Source: Thermodesulfatator indicus DSM 15286 | Lineage (GTDB): Bacteria > Desulfobacterota > Thermodesulfobacteria > Thermodesulfobacteriales > Thermodesulfatatoraceae | NCBI RefSeq assembly: GCF_000217795.1 | Contig: NC_015681.1 | Span: 2,037,244-2,101,243, forward strand | Length of the DNA: 64,000 nt | Reading direction: 5' to 3' | In this document: positions 7,781 through 16,210 of the stretch, piece by piece | Layout: each line of letters opens with the position of its first letter | Position numbering within the stretch: the first letter of the stretch is position 1 | Made by a program: the position numbers and the translations under genes | Notes under the pieces: model-generated | Database searches by the model: none | Told to the model about the DNA's origin: nothing | Seen by the model: the letters and a program-made list of their open reading frames with translations, nothing else

Positions 7781-8113
7781 ATGATGGACAGCCTTTATGA
7801 AATAGCTCAAAAAACTAATATACCTCATCCTTCTATTTATAGATCTCTAGCCAAAGGTTTTTCGGTAAAAAGAGCCCTCCTTTTGGAAAAAGAAACAGGT
7901 ATCCATAAAATTTCTTGGCTTTTCCCGGAAGAGTTTTTTAATCCCTATTGTCCCTACCGTTACCAATCTTCCTGGCCCCCCGATCTCTCCCATCTACAGG
8001 GCGAGAGCCGGGAGTGGGCGGAGGCCATAATTCGGGCCTTTCCAGAGAGGCCGCCTGAGAGGAAAGAGTTTCGGAAATGGCTTAAAGAACAAAGAAAAAA
8101 GGGGAAGCGTTAA
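7781..8113 (+). CDS. Small Cro-like DNA-binding protein
   Basis: A 110-residue protein divergent from the repressor. Residues 5-30 (LYEIAQKTNIPHPSIYRSLA) look like a degenerate helix-turn-helix, followed by a Pro-rich middle (FFNPYCPYRYQSSWPP) and a basic tail. It has no Shine-Dalgarno; its ATG lies only seven bases after the -10 box, which suggests leaderless translation. Its stop overlaps the next start (TAATG at 8111-8115). It is probably the first gene of the element's rightward operon and may act as the Cro or activator counterpart of the repressor. Family assignment is tentative. Confidence 0.6.
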   Translation: MMDSLYEIAQKTNIPHPSIYRSLAKGFSVKRALLLEKETGIHKISWLFPEEFFNPYCPYRYQSSWPPDLSHLQGESREWAEAIIRAFPERPPERKEFRKWLKEQRKKGKR

Positions 8114-8559
8114 TGATAGAGTATCCGGTTTTTTATAGAAAACTCAGTGATCTCACCTGGGATGAGCCCGAAAGGGACGGGGTTTACCTCCTGATAAAGG
8201 AGAGCATTAAAAAACACGGTCAGATTTTTATGCCCCTTTTGATAGATCCGGGTAACCGGGTGTGGGACGGGAGGAAGAGGGCGGAAGCGCTGGAGGAGCT
8301 TATAGCCGGTGGAGAAGGAGTTTCAAAATCGGTTCCCGTTATAGTCATGGAGGACCCCGCGGATCTGGCCAGAGAGCTAAATGTTATCAGACGTCCGCCT
8401 GCGATAGAGGATCTTCTGTCTTTTACTACGACCGAAGTTGAGAAAAGGGTACCCGGGCGGGAAGAGTTAATTTCGGAACTTCTCAGGGCCCGGGGAATAG
8501 GCCCGAGGATTTTCCGTGAACTGATAAAAGAGACAAAAATTGTGGTTAACAAAAGATGA
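8113..8559 (+). CDS. ParB-like (ParB/sulfiredoxin fold) protein
   Basis: A 148-residue protein. The N-terminal 90 residues follow the ParB-nuclease domain pattern: a loop of SIKKHGQIFMPLLID, then VWDGRKRAEALEEL (the GxxR-like ParB box) and IVMEDPADLARELN. The C-terminal part is Glu/Arg-rich and helical and could bind DNA. Such small ParB-like proteins occur on phages and mobile elements, where they act in partition or regulation. It overlaps its neighbours on both sides, so it is translated within one operon. No ParA partner is visible. Confidence 0.7.
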   Translation: MIEYPVFYRKLSDLTWDEPERDGVYLLIKESIKKHGQIFMPLLIDPGNRVWDGRKRAEALEELIAGGEGVSKSVPVIVMEDPADLARELNVIRRPPAIEDLLSFTTTEVEKRVPGREELISELLRARGIGPRIFRELIKETKIVVNKR

Positions 8560-9002
8560 AGTTAAACAAAAGAATTCTTGAAACACGGGTTACCCGTGAA
8601 CGGGGGATCCTGAAAGTCAGGGACTCGGGAGGTGAGCTGGTTTTCACCTGGCGAGGAGTGGATCCCCTGGGACGGCTACAGGAAGCTCGGGAATTTAAAA
8701 TTCCGGCGGAGTTTCTGGATCACCTGGAAACAATTCTTTCAACACCTACCTGTCTGGACGCGTCGGGGCGGGCGAGTTTAAACGAGCCTGAGCTTTCTTT
8801 TGTGGTGGCGGTTAAATGGGAAGATAACCGCCGGGTATTTGAGTTAAGGCCCAGGGAGGAAAAGGCGAAGCCGTATTTTCGGGTGAGGTTGTCGGTTTGT
8901 GAGGCTCTTCGTATTGCAGCCCTTGCCAGGCGATGTGCCGACTGGGCCCATTATTTTGTGCGTTTTGTGATGTTTACCAGAGAACAGGAGGGAAGGACAT
9001 GA
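8556..9002 (+). CDS. Unknown element-encoded protein
   Basis: A 148-residue protein of no recognised family. It begins inside the end of the ParB-like gene (four-base overlap) and ends in an ATGA overlap with the next gene, so it is a genuine operon member. The sequence is basic, with alternating strand-like segments (GELVFTWRGVD, LSFVVAVKWEDN) and a C-terminal helix (CEALRIAALARRCADWAHYF). Nothing points to a catalytic site. Confidence 0.6.
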   Translation: MKLNKRILETRVTRERGILKVRDSGGELVFTWRGVDPLGRLQEAREFKIPAEFLDHLETILSTPTCLDASGRASLNEPELSFVVAVKWEDNRRVFELRPREEKAKPYFRVRLSVCEALRIAALARRCADWAHYFVRFVMFTREQEGRT

Positions 9003-9331
9003 GCATAGAGAACGCAATTGCTCAAACCATTTCTCTGGGAGAGGCAAGGGTTAACCTGGCCGAAAAGGTGGCGCTGGTGAACGAAATAGCTCTGGCCCTT
9101 GAGTTATCAATGAGTCATCTGGCCCGGGCGTGCATCCTGATAAAGGAGGAGATAGAGCCTGTTTACGGCAGAGAGGTGGCTGACAGGATATACGAGATCT
9201 GCGGGCTTGATGATGGAAGGAAACTTGCTGAATACATAGGCCGATTCGGTAGCCTGTCCCCGCAGAAAAGACGGGAAGTGATTAGATCCATGGCCCGGGC
9301 GACAATTAAGGAACTCGGACTCGGGAGGTAG
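8999..9331 (+). CDS. Unknown helical element protein
   Basis: A 110-residue protein with ATG at 8999, overlapping the previous stop as ATGA and preceded by GGAGGGAAGG. The sequence is almost wholly helical (LALELSMSHLARACILIKEE, then SPQKRREVIRSMARATIKEL). No known domain is recognised. Small helical proteins in this position of element operons are often DNA-binding or single-strand annealing accessory factors, but no evidence here supports a specific role. Confidence 0.6.
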   Translation: MSIENAIAQTISLGEARVNLAEKVALVNEIALALELSMSHLARACILIKEEIEPVYGREVADRIYEICGLDDGRKLAEYIGRFGSLSPQKRREVIRSMARATIKELGLGR

Positions 9332-9333
9332 CC

Positions 9334-9684
9334 ATGGGTAAAGAGTTTACCTTCAGGGTAATAAGGCGGATGGTGGAGGCGGGACTTCCGGTTAGCAGGG
9401 CATGTAATTTTTTCGGCGTCTCGACCGGTGCGGTTTATTACAGGGGAACGCCGAAAAGGAAGCTCAAGAAGAAGAAAAAAAGAAAGATAAACTTTGATCT
9501 TCTGGAGGAAGCGGAGAGGCTGATCTACGAGGGGTACCCTGCTGATGTTGTTGCTTATCTCTCGGGAATACCTTTATCGGTATTACTTGATTATTTAGCA
9601 GAGGAAGAAGCAGGGCAATCCGGTGCAAGCGGATTGCCTCTGCCATCAAATAAAAAAATCAGGAGGTACCATTATGCAAAATAA
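9334..9684 (+). CDS. Small HTH protein resembling the IS3 OrfB leader
   Basis: A 116-residue protein. Residues 10-36 (RMVEAGLPVSRACNFFGVST) form a helix-turn-helix similar to the N-terminal HTH of IS3 OrfB transposases, followed by a run of Lys (KLKKKKKRK) and a second helical unit (LIYEGYPADVVAYLSGIPLS) that also looks like an HTH. No DDE catalytic domain is attached. GGGAGG precedes the ATG. It overlaps the next gene by 11 bases. It is likely a DNA-binding accessory protein of the element. Confidence 0.6.
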   Translation: MGKEFTFRVIRRMVEAGLPVSRACNFFGVSTGAVYYRGTPKRKLKKKKKRKINFDLLEEAERLIYEGYPADVVAYLSGIPLSVLLDYLAEEEAGQSGASGLPLPSNKKIRRYHYAK

Positions 9685-10624
9685 AAGTGGCAAAAAAGGA
9701 TCCCGTCGGACCCGCAGGCTGGGGATGCCCTGGATCAGGCGATATACCCATTATCCCAAAGATCCCGCAATACTTGAGCTTATTAAAGAATGTGGTCACG
9801 CGGCCTATACCTGGCTTGATTTCATCGTGCTTCATCTGGCCGCGCTGTGGGAGGCCGAGGGTGAGCAGGGTCTTGAATATCCCGTTGAATACTGGCTTGA
9901 GCAGGTATGCTTGCTCAAGCCTGGTGATATAAATGATTTCAGAAAATTTCTTACGAAAGCTCACTCTCTTGGCCTCCTGATAGTTGAACACAACGGTGAC
10001 AACATAAAAATTGCGTCACCTGACCTTATAGCCCTTGCTGATGAGTATACACGAAAGAAGCAGAGGAAGCAACAAAAAAGTGAGAAAAAAGAGAGTACGA
10101 AAGCGCGTTTAGAGCGTCTGGAAAAGCAGATAGAAAAACTGACGGAAACGGTGACGGTGCTGCTGGAAATCATACAGAAGGGTATCCCTGTCCCCGAGGT
10201 CAGGGAAAAAACGGATAAGGAAGGTCCACCGGGAGAAAATAGGGCACGAGGCCCATCGGAAGAGGAGAAGAGAAGGATTCTGAGTGAATTCGAAGAAAGA
10301 TTCAAATTAAAGACAGACGATTGGCGAAAAGCTGTAATATTACTTGCTTTTCCGCCTAAAGAAAATATAGGCCCCGGTTACCTGGCACGGATGAATGACC
10401 TGAGTCAGGTTGTAAGAGCCCTTGAAATCTGGCGTGAAAAACACAGAAGCCGTGTTGATATTGAAAGGATAGAGAAAATTGAAGAAGCCAGGGTTTTTGC
10501 ACGTATGGTGAAAGAAAACATGTTTGATATTGAGCAGGTTCCGGGTGAACTGAAGGATTTTGTCAGACAAATTCTGGATAAAGGCGGGAATGGACATGTG
10601 TCCGGACATAATGTCCGGACATAA
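9674..10624 (+). CDS. Replisome-organiser-like protein (Lin1244/DUF4373-like N-terminus)
   Basis: A 316-residue protein. AGGAGG at 9661-9666 places the start at ATG 9674 inside the end of the preceding gene. The N-terminal 110 residues (WIRRYTHYPKDPAILELIKE, then AAYTWLDFIVLHLAALWEAE) recall the Lin1244/DUF4373 winged-helix domain of phage and plasmid replication proteins. A coiled coil follows (residues 135-175), then a charged linker and a helical C-terminus. It probably loads or organises replication proteins at the element's origin. Two tandem palindromes lie at its 3' end. Family call is by pattern and moderate. Confidence 0.55.
   Translation: MQNKSGKKGSRRTRRLGMPWIRRYTHYPKDPAILELIKECGHAAYTWLDFIVLHLAALWEAEGEQGLEYPVEYWLEQVCLLKPGDINDFRKFLTKAHSLGLLIVEHNGDNIKIASPDLIALADEYTRKKQRKQQKSEKKESTKARLERLEKQIEKLTETVTVLLEIIQKGIPVPEVREKTDKEGPPGENRARGPSEEEKRRILSEFEERFKLKTDDWRKAVILLAFPPKENIGPGYLARMNDLSQVVRALEIWREKHRSRVDIERIEKIEEARVFARMVKENMFDIEQVPGELKDFVRQILDKGGNGHVSGHNVRT
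10599..10624. repeat. Tandem palindromic 13-mers before xis-int
   Basis: Two head-to-tail copies of TGTCCGGACATAA (10599-10611 and 10612-10624). Each contains the perfect palindrome TGTCCGGACA. Just upstream, GGACA at 10592-10596 adds another half-site facing TGTCC. Candidate binding sites for the excisionase, integrase arm domain or a replication protein. Confidence 0.6.
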
Positions 10625-10657
10625 GAGTAATCCGGTCAGATATTCGGGGGACGGGTT

Positions 10658-10939
10658 ATGAAGGAACAACAGATTATTGAACTTCTTCAGGAGTTAAGGG
10701 AGGAGATAGCAAGGCTCCAGACCTGGCCGCGCTGGCTGCCCATAAGAGATGCGGTGCGTTACTCGGGGCTTTCGGAGAAGAAGCTGAGGGAGCTGGCCCG
10801 GGAAGGGGAGATATATGCAACGAAACCGGGCGGAGGGAAACTGATTTTCGATAGGGAGTCTATAGACGATTACTTTTTACGGGAAAAGGCAAGAATTAAG
10901 GCTCATCTGGAACTTTTCAAGAGGTCCGGTATATGCTAG
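10658..10939 (+). CDS. Excisionase-like MerR/HTH_17 protein
   Basis: A 93-residue protein with a short N-terminal coiled coil and an excisionase-type winged helix: WLPIRDAVRYSGLSEKKLRE, then GEIYATKPGGGKLIFDRESI and DDYFL. This helix-wing-recognition layout is the HTH_17 pattern of Xis-like proteins, which bend DNA at attachment sites and steer integrase towards excision. It overlaps the integrase gene by seven bases, the common xis-int arrangement. Length is usual for the family. Confidence 0.8.
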   Translation: MKEQQIIELLQELREEIARLQTWPRWLPIRDAVRYSGLSEKKLRELAREGEIYATKPGGGKLIFDRESIDDYFLREKARIKAHLELFKRSGIC

Positions 10940-11976
10940 TAAAAATCAGGATGAAGCTTTTCAGGCGGAAGAACGGCTACTGGTACATCCGTTTTGAGCG
11001 GGGTAAGGAGAAGAGTCTCCGGACAAAAGACAAGCGCCTTGCGGAGAGGCTCTTCAAAGAGATTCAGAAGGAGGCATTAAAGGGTCGGCTCATTCTTATT
11101 GAAAAGCAGGAAAAAATCTCGCTTAAAACTTTTATAGAAGAATATCTAACCTTGAGTGAAAGCGTCAAAGCATACTCTACTCTTAAGAGGGAAAGAAGTA
11201 TTTTTAAAAACTTTGCAGACTTTTTTGGCGACTGCCCTATCAGGGCAATTACACCTAAAAAACTTGAAGAATATAGGGCTTTCCTCATCAAGAAGGGCAG
11301 GAAACCGGCCGGTATAAATTTAGACTTCAGACATCTCAAGGCAGCTTTTAACAAGGCTCAAGAGTGGGGATATATCAAAAGTAACCCTTTCGGGAAAATA
11401 AAACCACTAAGAGATCGCCAGGGTCCTCCCCGTTTTATTTCTGAAGAGGAAATGCAGCAAATTTTGATCTTTTTGAAAGAGAAGGATAGGGAGTTTCACG
11501 ACTTTGTTGTTCTTGCTCTGGAAACCGGATGTCGTTTAAACGAATTGCTCAGGTTAACAGCTAAAGATGTTTTACCGGATTTATCCTGTATAAGAGTAGT
11601 TGGAAAAGGCAATCGCGAGAGGTTAGTTCCCTTAACAGAAAATGCAAAAGAAATATTACGGCCGAGGCTGATCAAGCAGGGTCGTCTTTTTGATCGCTGG
11701 ACAGATAACTGGGTCTCGCATAAATGGAGAGGGTATATGACAGAGCTCGGCCTTGATTATCGTTTTCACGACATTCGCCACACAACAGCTACCTGGCTGG
11801 CCAAAAAAGTGCCAATTCAAATTATCCAGGAATTGCTTGGCCACTCAAATATCAGCGTTACGAAAATCTACGCTCATGTGCAGAAGGACGCCATCAAAGA
11901 GGCCCTTGAAGAGGTATTCGGACACAAAAAATCAGGAAAAACTCAAGCACCTTCCTTTCTAAGACTTGTAAAATAA
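10933..11976 (+). CDS. int: Tyrosine integrase
   Basis: A 347-residue integrase with the three expected parts: an arm-binding N-terminus (FRRKNGYWYIRF), a SAM-like core-binding domain (residues 55-150) and a catalytic domain. Active-site residues are visible: Arg in ETGCRLNELLRL, Lys in VVGKGNRERLVPL, His and Arg in FHDIRHTTATW, His in LLGHSN, and the Tyr nucleophile in VTKIYAHV. Its stop lies 13 bases before a tRNA-Leu 3' fragment, the chromosomal attachment site. An alternative start at MKLFRRKNG is possible. It catalyses insertion and excision of the element. Confidence 0.92.
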   Translation: MLVKIRMKLFRRKNGYWYIRFERGKEKSLRTKDKRLAERLFKEIQKEALKGRLILIEKQEKISLKTFIEEYLTLSESVKAYSTLKRERSIFKNFADFFGDCPIRAITPKKLEEYRAFLIKKGRKPAGINLDFRHLKAAFNKAQEWGYIKSNPFGKIKPLRDRQGPPRFISEEEMQQILIFLKEKDREFHDFVVLALETGCRLNELLRLTAKDVLPDLSCIRVVGKGNRERLVPLTENAKEILRPRLIKQGRLFDRWTDNWVSHKWRGYMTELGLDYRFHDIRHTTATWLAKKVPIQIIQELLGHSNISVTKIYAHVQKDAIKEALEEVFGHKKSGKTQAPSFLRLVK

Positions 11977-11989
11977 GGAAACGATATAG

Positions 11990-12045
11990 CTTAAAATCCC
12001 CTGGGGTAATACCCCGTGCCGGTTCGACTCCGGCCCCGGGCACCA
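11990..12045 (+). other. Attachment site: 3' half of a tRNA-Leu(UAA) gene
   Basis: The sequence runs from the anticodon loop (CTTAAAA, anticodon TAA) through a class II variable arm (GGGG/CCCC around TAATA), a perfect T-arm (GCCGG TTCGACT CCGGC) and the acceptor strand CCCGGGC to ACCA. The bases to the left do not pair as the 5' anticodon stem, so this is a truncated duplicate. It marks the right junction of the element; an intact tRNA-Leu is expected at the left junction outside the window. Confidence 0.85.
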
Positions 12046-12049
12046 AGTT

Positions 12050-13513
12050 TTAAAACCGCCAGGTGGGTTTTCTGGCGCCACGCCAATAACTACGACTAAA
12101 AAGAATAGCCACGGTATAGAGTTCAAGTCGGCCGGCCAGCATGCAAAAAGTGAGCACCAGTTTTGAAAAATCAGGCATCCAGCCAAAGTTTTGGGTAGGG
12201 CCAACTTTGGCCAAGCCAGGACCAATGTTATTCAAAGTGGCGGCTACCGCTGAAGTAGCGGTTATAAGGTCAATCCCCTGGGCACATACCAGTAAGCTTG
12301 CCACTACAAAAAATAAACCGTAAAGGGCCATGAACCCCAGGATAGCCTGAATAATACTTTCGGCTATTTTCTTGTCCTCGTAGCGAATGATCTCCACGGC
12401 CTTGGGGTGTATGAGCTTGCGGAATTGAAAGCGAATAAACTTAAACAAAATGAGAAATCTTATTTGCTTAACACCACCACCGGTTGAGCCGGCCATACCA
12501 CCGAAAAACATGAGAATCAGAAGTAAATACCTACAGGCCGGATGCCACAAGTCAAAATCCGCGGTGCCGTAACCAGTGGTGGTCATCACTGACCAGACCT
12601 GAAAAAGGGAATAACGAAAATTAAGGGAAGGATCGCTATAAGTGCCGTAGATGTAGTTGAAAAACATGCAGATAAAGACCGCTGCCATGCCGATTAAAAG
12701 ATAAAATCTAAATTCTTCGCTTTTGAAATAAGCGCCGAGGTCTCCTTTCAAAAAACGATAATGGAGACTAAAGTTCATACCGGCCACAAACATAAAAAAG
12801 GTTATAACATAATCTAGGTAAGCACTATCAAAGGCGGCCACGCTGGCTGTTCTCGTAGAAAAGCCACCGGTGGCCATGGTGGTAAAGGCGTGACAGAGGG
12901 CCTCATAGAGATCCAGGCCCCCAGCCAGAAGCAATAGCACTTCAAAGACGGTAAAAAAGGAATAAACTCCCCAGAGAATTCTTGCGGTATCCTGGATACG
13001 AGGGGCGAGTTTGTCTTTAGTAAGCCCTGGCATTTCGGCCTGGTAAAGCTGCATTCCGCCTATGCCAAGCAAAGGTAGGATAGCCAGAGATAGGACGATT
13101 ATTCCCATGCCCCCAAGCCACTGAGAAAGGGCTCGCCAAAAGTGAAGTCCGCGCGGCAATTCTTCCAGTGATTCAAAGACCGTAGAACCAGTAGTAGTAA
13201 AACCAGATATAGATTCAAATAGGGCGTCTATTAAACCCAGATGACCAGAAAAGACAAAGGGAAGCGCTCCAAAGACCCCTGCCGCTAACCAGGAAAAGAC
13301 TACCACGGCAAAGCCTTCTCGGTAGCCAATTTCTCTTTCTGGCTTTACGAGAAGAACAAGTAGAACACCAGTTACAAGGGTTATGGCCTCGGCGTAAATA
13401 AAGGGCCAGACAGGCTCGTGGTAAATCAAGCTTATGAGCCCAGGGAAAAAGAAAGTTACGGAAAAAAAGATTAAAAACCAACCCAAAATATAGAGAAAAG
13501 CACCTGTTCTCAT
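12050..13513 (-). CDS. trkH: Potassium uptake channel subunit TrkH
   Basis: A 487-residue multi-spanning membrane protein with the four selectivity-filter repeats of the Trk/Ktr family: SGFTTTGST, MATGGFSTR, TTTGYGT and LNNIGPGL. It is the K+-conducting subunit of the Trk system in the inner membrane. Its ATG overlaps the trkA stop (ATGA at 13510-13513), so it is translationally coupled to the gating subunit. It is the first chromosomal gene beyond the integrated element; its stop lies five bases from the attachment site, so the element inserted without damaging it. Confidence 0.95.
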   Translation of the reverse strand: MRTGAFLYILGWFLIFFSVTFFFPGLISLIYHEPVWPFIYAEAITLVTGVLLVLLVKPEREIGYREGFAVVVFSWLAAGVFGALPFVFSGHLGLIDALFESISGFTTTGSTVFESLEELPRGLHFWRALSQWLGGMGIIVLSLAILPLLGIGGMQLYQAEMPGLTKDKLAPRIQDTARILWGVYSFFTVFEVLLLLAGGLDLYEALCHAFTTMATGGFSTRTASVAAFDSAYLDYVITFFMFVAGMNFSLHYRFLKGDLGAYFKSEEFRFYLLIGMAAVFICMFFNYIYGTYSDPSLNFRYSLFQVWSVMTTTGYGTADFDLWHPACRYLLLILMFFGGMAGSTGGGVKQIRFLILFKFIRFQFRKLIHPKAVEIIRYEDKKIAESIIQAILGFMALYGLFFVVASLLVCAQGIDLITATSAVAATLNNIGPGLAKVGPTQNFGWMPDFSKLVLTFCMLAGRLELYTVAILFSRSYWRGARKPTWRF

Positions 13514-14865
13514 GTGGAAAAGAGTTGTTCCAGTTTAGGGAGGGCCTCTCTCTTGGCAAAAATTACCAGGTCATCTCCGGGCTGAAGGATAGTTTCGCCC
13601 TTGGGGATTATGACTTCGCCGGCCCGGTAAATAGCCCCTACGATGGCTCCTTTGGGAAAGTCTATTTCCAGTAGCCGTCTGCCTTTACTGAAAAATTCAG
13701 TTTCCGGAATGACCATTTCTACCACTTCGGCATCACTTACCAGAAAAGTAGCCACAGAGAGTATTTGCCCGCGTCTTACAAAACGCAAAATCTGGTTGGC
13801 GGCAAGGAGCCTGGGGCTTAAAGCCACGTCAATACCAAGCCCACCAAGGAGGGGAATAAAGTCCGGGCGGTCAATGCGTACAATGCACTTTTTCGCCCCG
13901 TGGTGTTTGGCCAGAAGTGCCCCTAAAATGTTTACCGTATCAACGTCAGTAACGGTGATAACGAGATCAGCCTGATCTATGCCTTCTTTTTTGAGTTCCT
14001 GAGCATCTAAGCCGTCAAGGTTTAGGATAATCGTATCTTCTAATTCTTCGGCTAGTTCTTCACAGCGCTCTTCGTCTTTCTCTACGAGATAGACTTCTAT
14101 TTTTCGGGCCTCAAGACGCTGAGCCACCCATAGGCCTACCTGCCCACCACCGACGATAAATACCTTCTTGGGTTTTTCAGTCTTAAAACCTAAGAGGGTT
14201 TCAATGGCGGGAATGTCTTTTTTCTTGGCAATGACAAATATTTTGTCACCAACCTTAATAACGTCGGACCCTCTGGGAATGATGGTTTCGTTGTTTCTAA
14301 TAATGGCCACGATGACAAAGTCATACAGGGCTCTAAGCTCGCGCAGATCCGCAAGAGAAATGCCGGCAAGCGGGCTTTCTTCTTTTACTACATAGCCCAT
14401 GAGTATTACTTTGCCCCGGGCAAACTCCGCCCAGTCTGTAGCTTCGGTTATTTCGGAGAGCTTTACGATTTCGTCAGCGAGAACTCTAGCTGGGTTAATG
14501 ATAAGGTCAATGCCAAGTTTTTGTTCATTTAAGGGCGAGTCAGGCGATAGGTAGTCTTCACTTCTCACCCTGGCTACTTTTCGGGGGACTCCATATTCTC
14601 TGGCCAGGAGACAGGCTATAAGGTTGATTTCATCAGAACTGGTAACCGCTACGAAAAGGTCAGTCTCCTTAATACCCGCTTCTTCAAGGACTTTGGCCGA
14701 AGCCCCTGAGCCCTGAACAGCCATAACGTTTAAAAGACGCTCAATGCGCTTAATCTTATCTTCGTCTTTGTCTATAACTACGATATGATGGCCTTCTAAA
14801 GATAGGCGGTCAGCCAGGTAATAGCCTACCTCTCCGGCACCGATTACAATTACTCTCAAACTCAT
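13510..14865 (-). CDS. trkA: Trk potassium uptake regulator TrkA
   Basis: A 451-residue cytoplasmic protein with two RCK_N-RCK_C repeats. The first Rossmann motif is GAGEVGYYLADRL near residue 8 and the second is VGGGQVGLWVAQRL near residue 238, each followed by an acidic residue that binds the NAD ribose. Two RCK_C domains cover about 140-220 and 370-450. It gates TrkH in response to NAD(H) or ATP. It is upstream of trkH in a two-gene operon. Full length for the family. Confidence 0.95.
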   Translation of the reverse strand: MSLRVIVIGAGEVGYYLADRLSLEGHHIVVIDKDEDKIKRIERLLNVMAVQGSGASAKVLEEAGIKETDLFVAVTSSDEINLIACLLAREYGVPRKVARVRSEDYLSPDSPLNEQKLGIDLIINPARVLADEIVKLSEITEATDWAEFARGKVILMGYVVKEESPLAGISLADLRELRALYDFVIVAIIRNNETIIPRGSDVIKVGDKIFVIAKKKDIPAIETLLGFKTEKPKKVFIVGGGQVGLWVAQRLEARKIEVYLVEKDEERCEELAEELEDTIILNLDGLDAQELKKEGIDQADLVITVTDVDTVNILGALLAKHHGAKKCIVRIDRPDFIPLLGGLGIDVALSPRLLAANQILRFVRRGQILSVATFLVSDAEVVEMVIPETEFFSKGRRLLEIDFPKGAIVGAIYRAGEVIIPKGETILQPGDDLVIFAKREALPKLEQLFST

Positions 14866-14907
14866 AGTCAGGCCAAGTTTATAATGGCTTCTAAAAAGAA
14901 CAAGGCT

Positions 14908-16209
14908 TTATTTTTCAAGCCTAATTTTTACCGAGTTGGCGTGGGCCGAAAGGCCTTCAGTTTCAGCAAGTTTAATCACTGCCTGGCCCTCTTCGCACAA
15001 TGCCTCGTGAGAGTAGCCAACAACGCTTAGTTTTTTCTGGAAAACATGTACCCCTAGGGCTTGAGCGTAACGGGCACAACCCATGGTAGGGAGCACGTGG
15101 TTGGCTCCGGCAATGTAGTCTCCCACGGCCTCTGGCGTAAAATGCCCAAGAAATATAGCCCCGGCGTGCTTTATTTTGCCAAGGAGGCTCCATGGGTCTT
15201 TTACGCAAAGCTCAAGGTGCTCAGGAGCAATCAGGTTAGCCAGGTGGGTTGCCTGGATCAGGTCTTCTACTAACAAAATGGCTCCGTAGTCTTCAAGGGC
15301 TTTTTCAGCAATATCCTTTCGGGGAAGTTTTTTTAGCTGTTTTTTGACTTCTTTGACTGTTTCTTTGGCGATTTTTTCCGAAGTGGTAAGCATAACCGCG
15401 GTGGCCAGGGAGTCGTGTTCTGCCTGAGAAAGAAGGTCAGCGGCAAGCCAGGCCGGGTTAGCGCTTTCATCGGAAATAACGAGTATTTCACTTGGCCCGG
15501 CAATCATGTCAATGCCCACTTCGCCAGCCAAAATCTTTTTAGCAAGTGTTACGTAAATGTTTCCTGGTCCGCAAATAACGTCCACTTTAGGTATGGTCTC
15601 CGTGCCAAAGGCAAGCGCCGCTATGGCCCAGGCACTCCCGATTTTAAAGACGCGGTCAACCCCTGATTCTTTTGCGGCCACCAAAAGGGCCGGATGTAGA
15701 CGCCCCTCTTTGTTGGGTGGCGAAACCATAATGAGTTCTTCCACCCCGGCCACTTTAGCTGGCACCGCACCCATTATCACGGTGGAAATTAGCGGGGTCT
15801 CACCGCCTGTACCACCTGGCACGTAAAGGCCAGCCCTCTCCACCGGACGCACTAACTGGCCTACCACCGCTCCAGAGGGTCGAGTGTCTATCCAGGAGCG
15901 CTCTTTTTGTTTTTCGTGAAAATCCCTTACATTGGCAATGGCAAGCTTTATGGCTTTCAAAAGCTCGGCGTCTATTTGGTCATAAGCCCTTTCAACCTCT
16001 TCAAGCCCGACTTCTAAGTCCTCTCGCGAAAAAGACGGGCAATCAAACTTGCGGGTAAATTCCACTAAAGCGCCGTCGCCTTTATCTTTTACTTCTTTTA
16101 TGATTTCCCGCACACTTTCTTCGTATTTTTCCGGAAAGGCCTGAAAGCGGTTTACCAGTTTATGGATAAAAGCCCTTCCGTCTTCTTTATTTGCGTTTAA
16201 AAGGCGCAT
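14908..16209 (-). CDS. hisD: Histidinol dehydrogenase
   Basis: A 433-residue enzyme that oxidises L-histidinol to histidine with two NAD, the last step of histidine synthesis. Visible family motifs are YVPGGTGG..PLISTVIMGAVPA, the nucleotide and zinc regions GPGNIYVTLAK and IDMIAGPSEILVI, QAEHDSLA, and APEHLELCV. Zn ligands Gln and His lie in LLSQAEHD. It follows the yjbQ-like gene by one base and the fumarase-beta gene beyond it on the same transcript, with no other his genes in view. Full length. Confidence 0.95.
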   Translation of the reverse strand: MRLLNANKEDGRAFIHKLVNRFQAFPEKYEESVREIIKEVKDKGDGALVEFTRKFDCPSFSREDLEVGLEEVERAYDQIDAELLKAIKLAIANVRDFHEKQKERSWIDTRPSGAVVGQLVRPVERAGLYVPGGTGGETPLISTVIMGAVPAKVAGVEELIMVSPPNKEGRLHPALLVAAKESGVDRVFKIGSAWAIAALAFGTETIPKVDVICGPGNIYVTLAKKILAGEVGIDMIAGPSEILVISDESANPAWLAADLLSQAEHDSLATAVMLTTSEKIAKETVKEVKKQLKKLPRKDIAEKALEDYGAILLVEDLIQATHLANLIAPEHLELCVKDPWSLLGKIKHAGAIFLGHFTPEAVGDYIAGANHVLPTMGCARYAQALGVHVFQKKLSVVGYSHEALCEEGQAVIKLAETEGLSAHANSVKIRLEK

Positions 16210-16210
16210 A

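Noticed and set aside
11990-12045. Complete tRNA gene
   Set aside because: The 5' half (acceptor, D-arm and 5' anticodon stem) is missing, so it is only an attachment-site duplicate.
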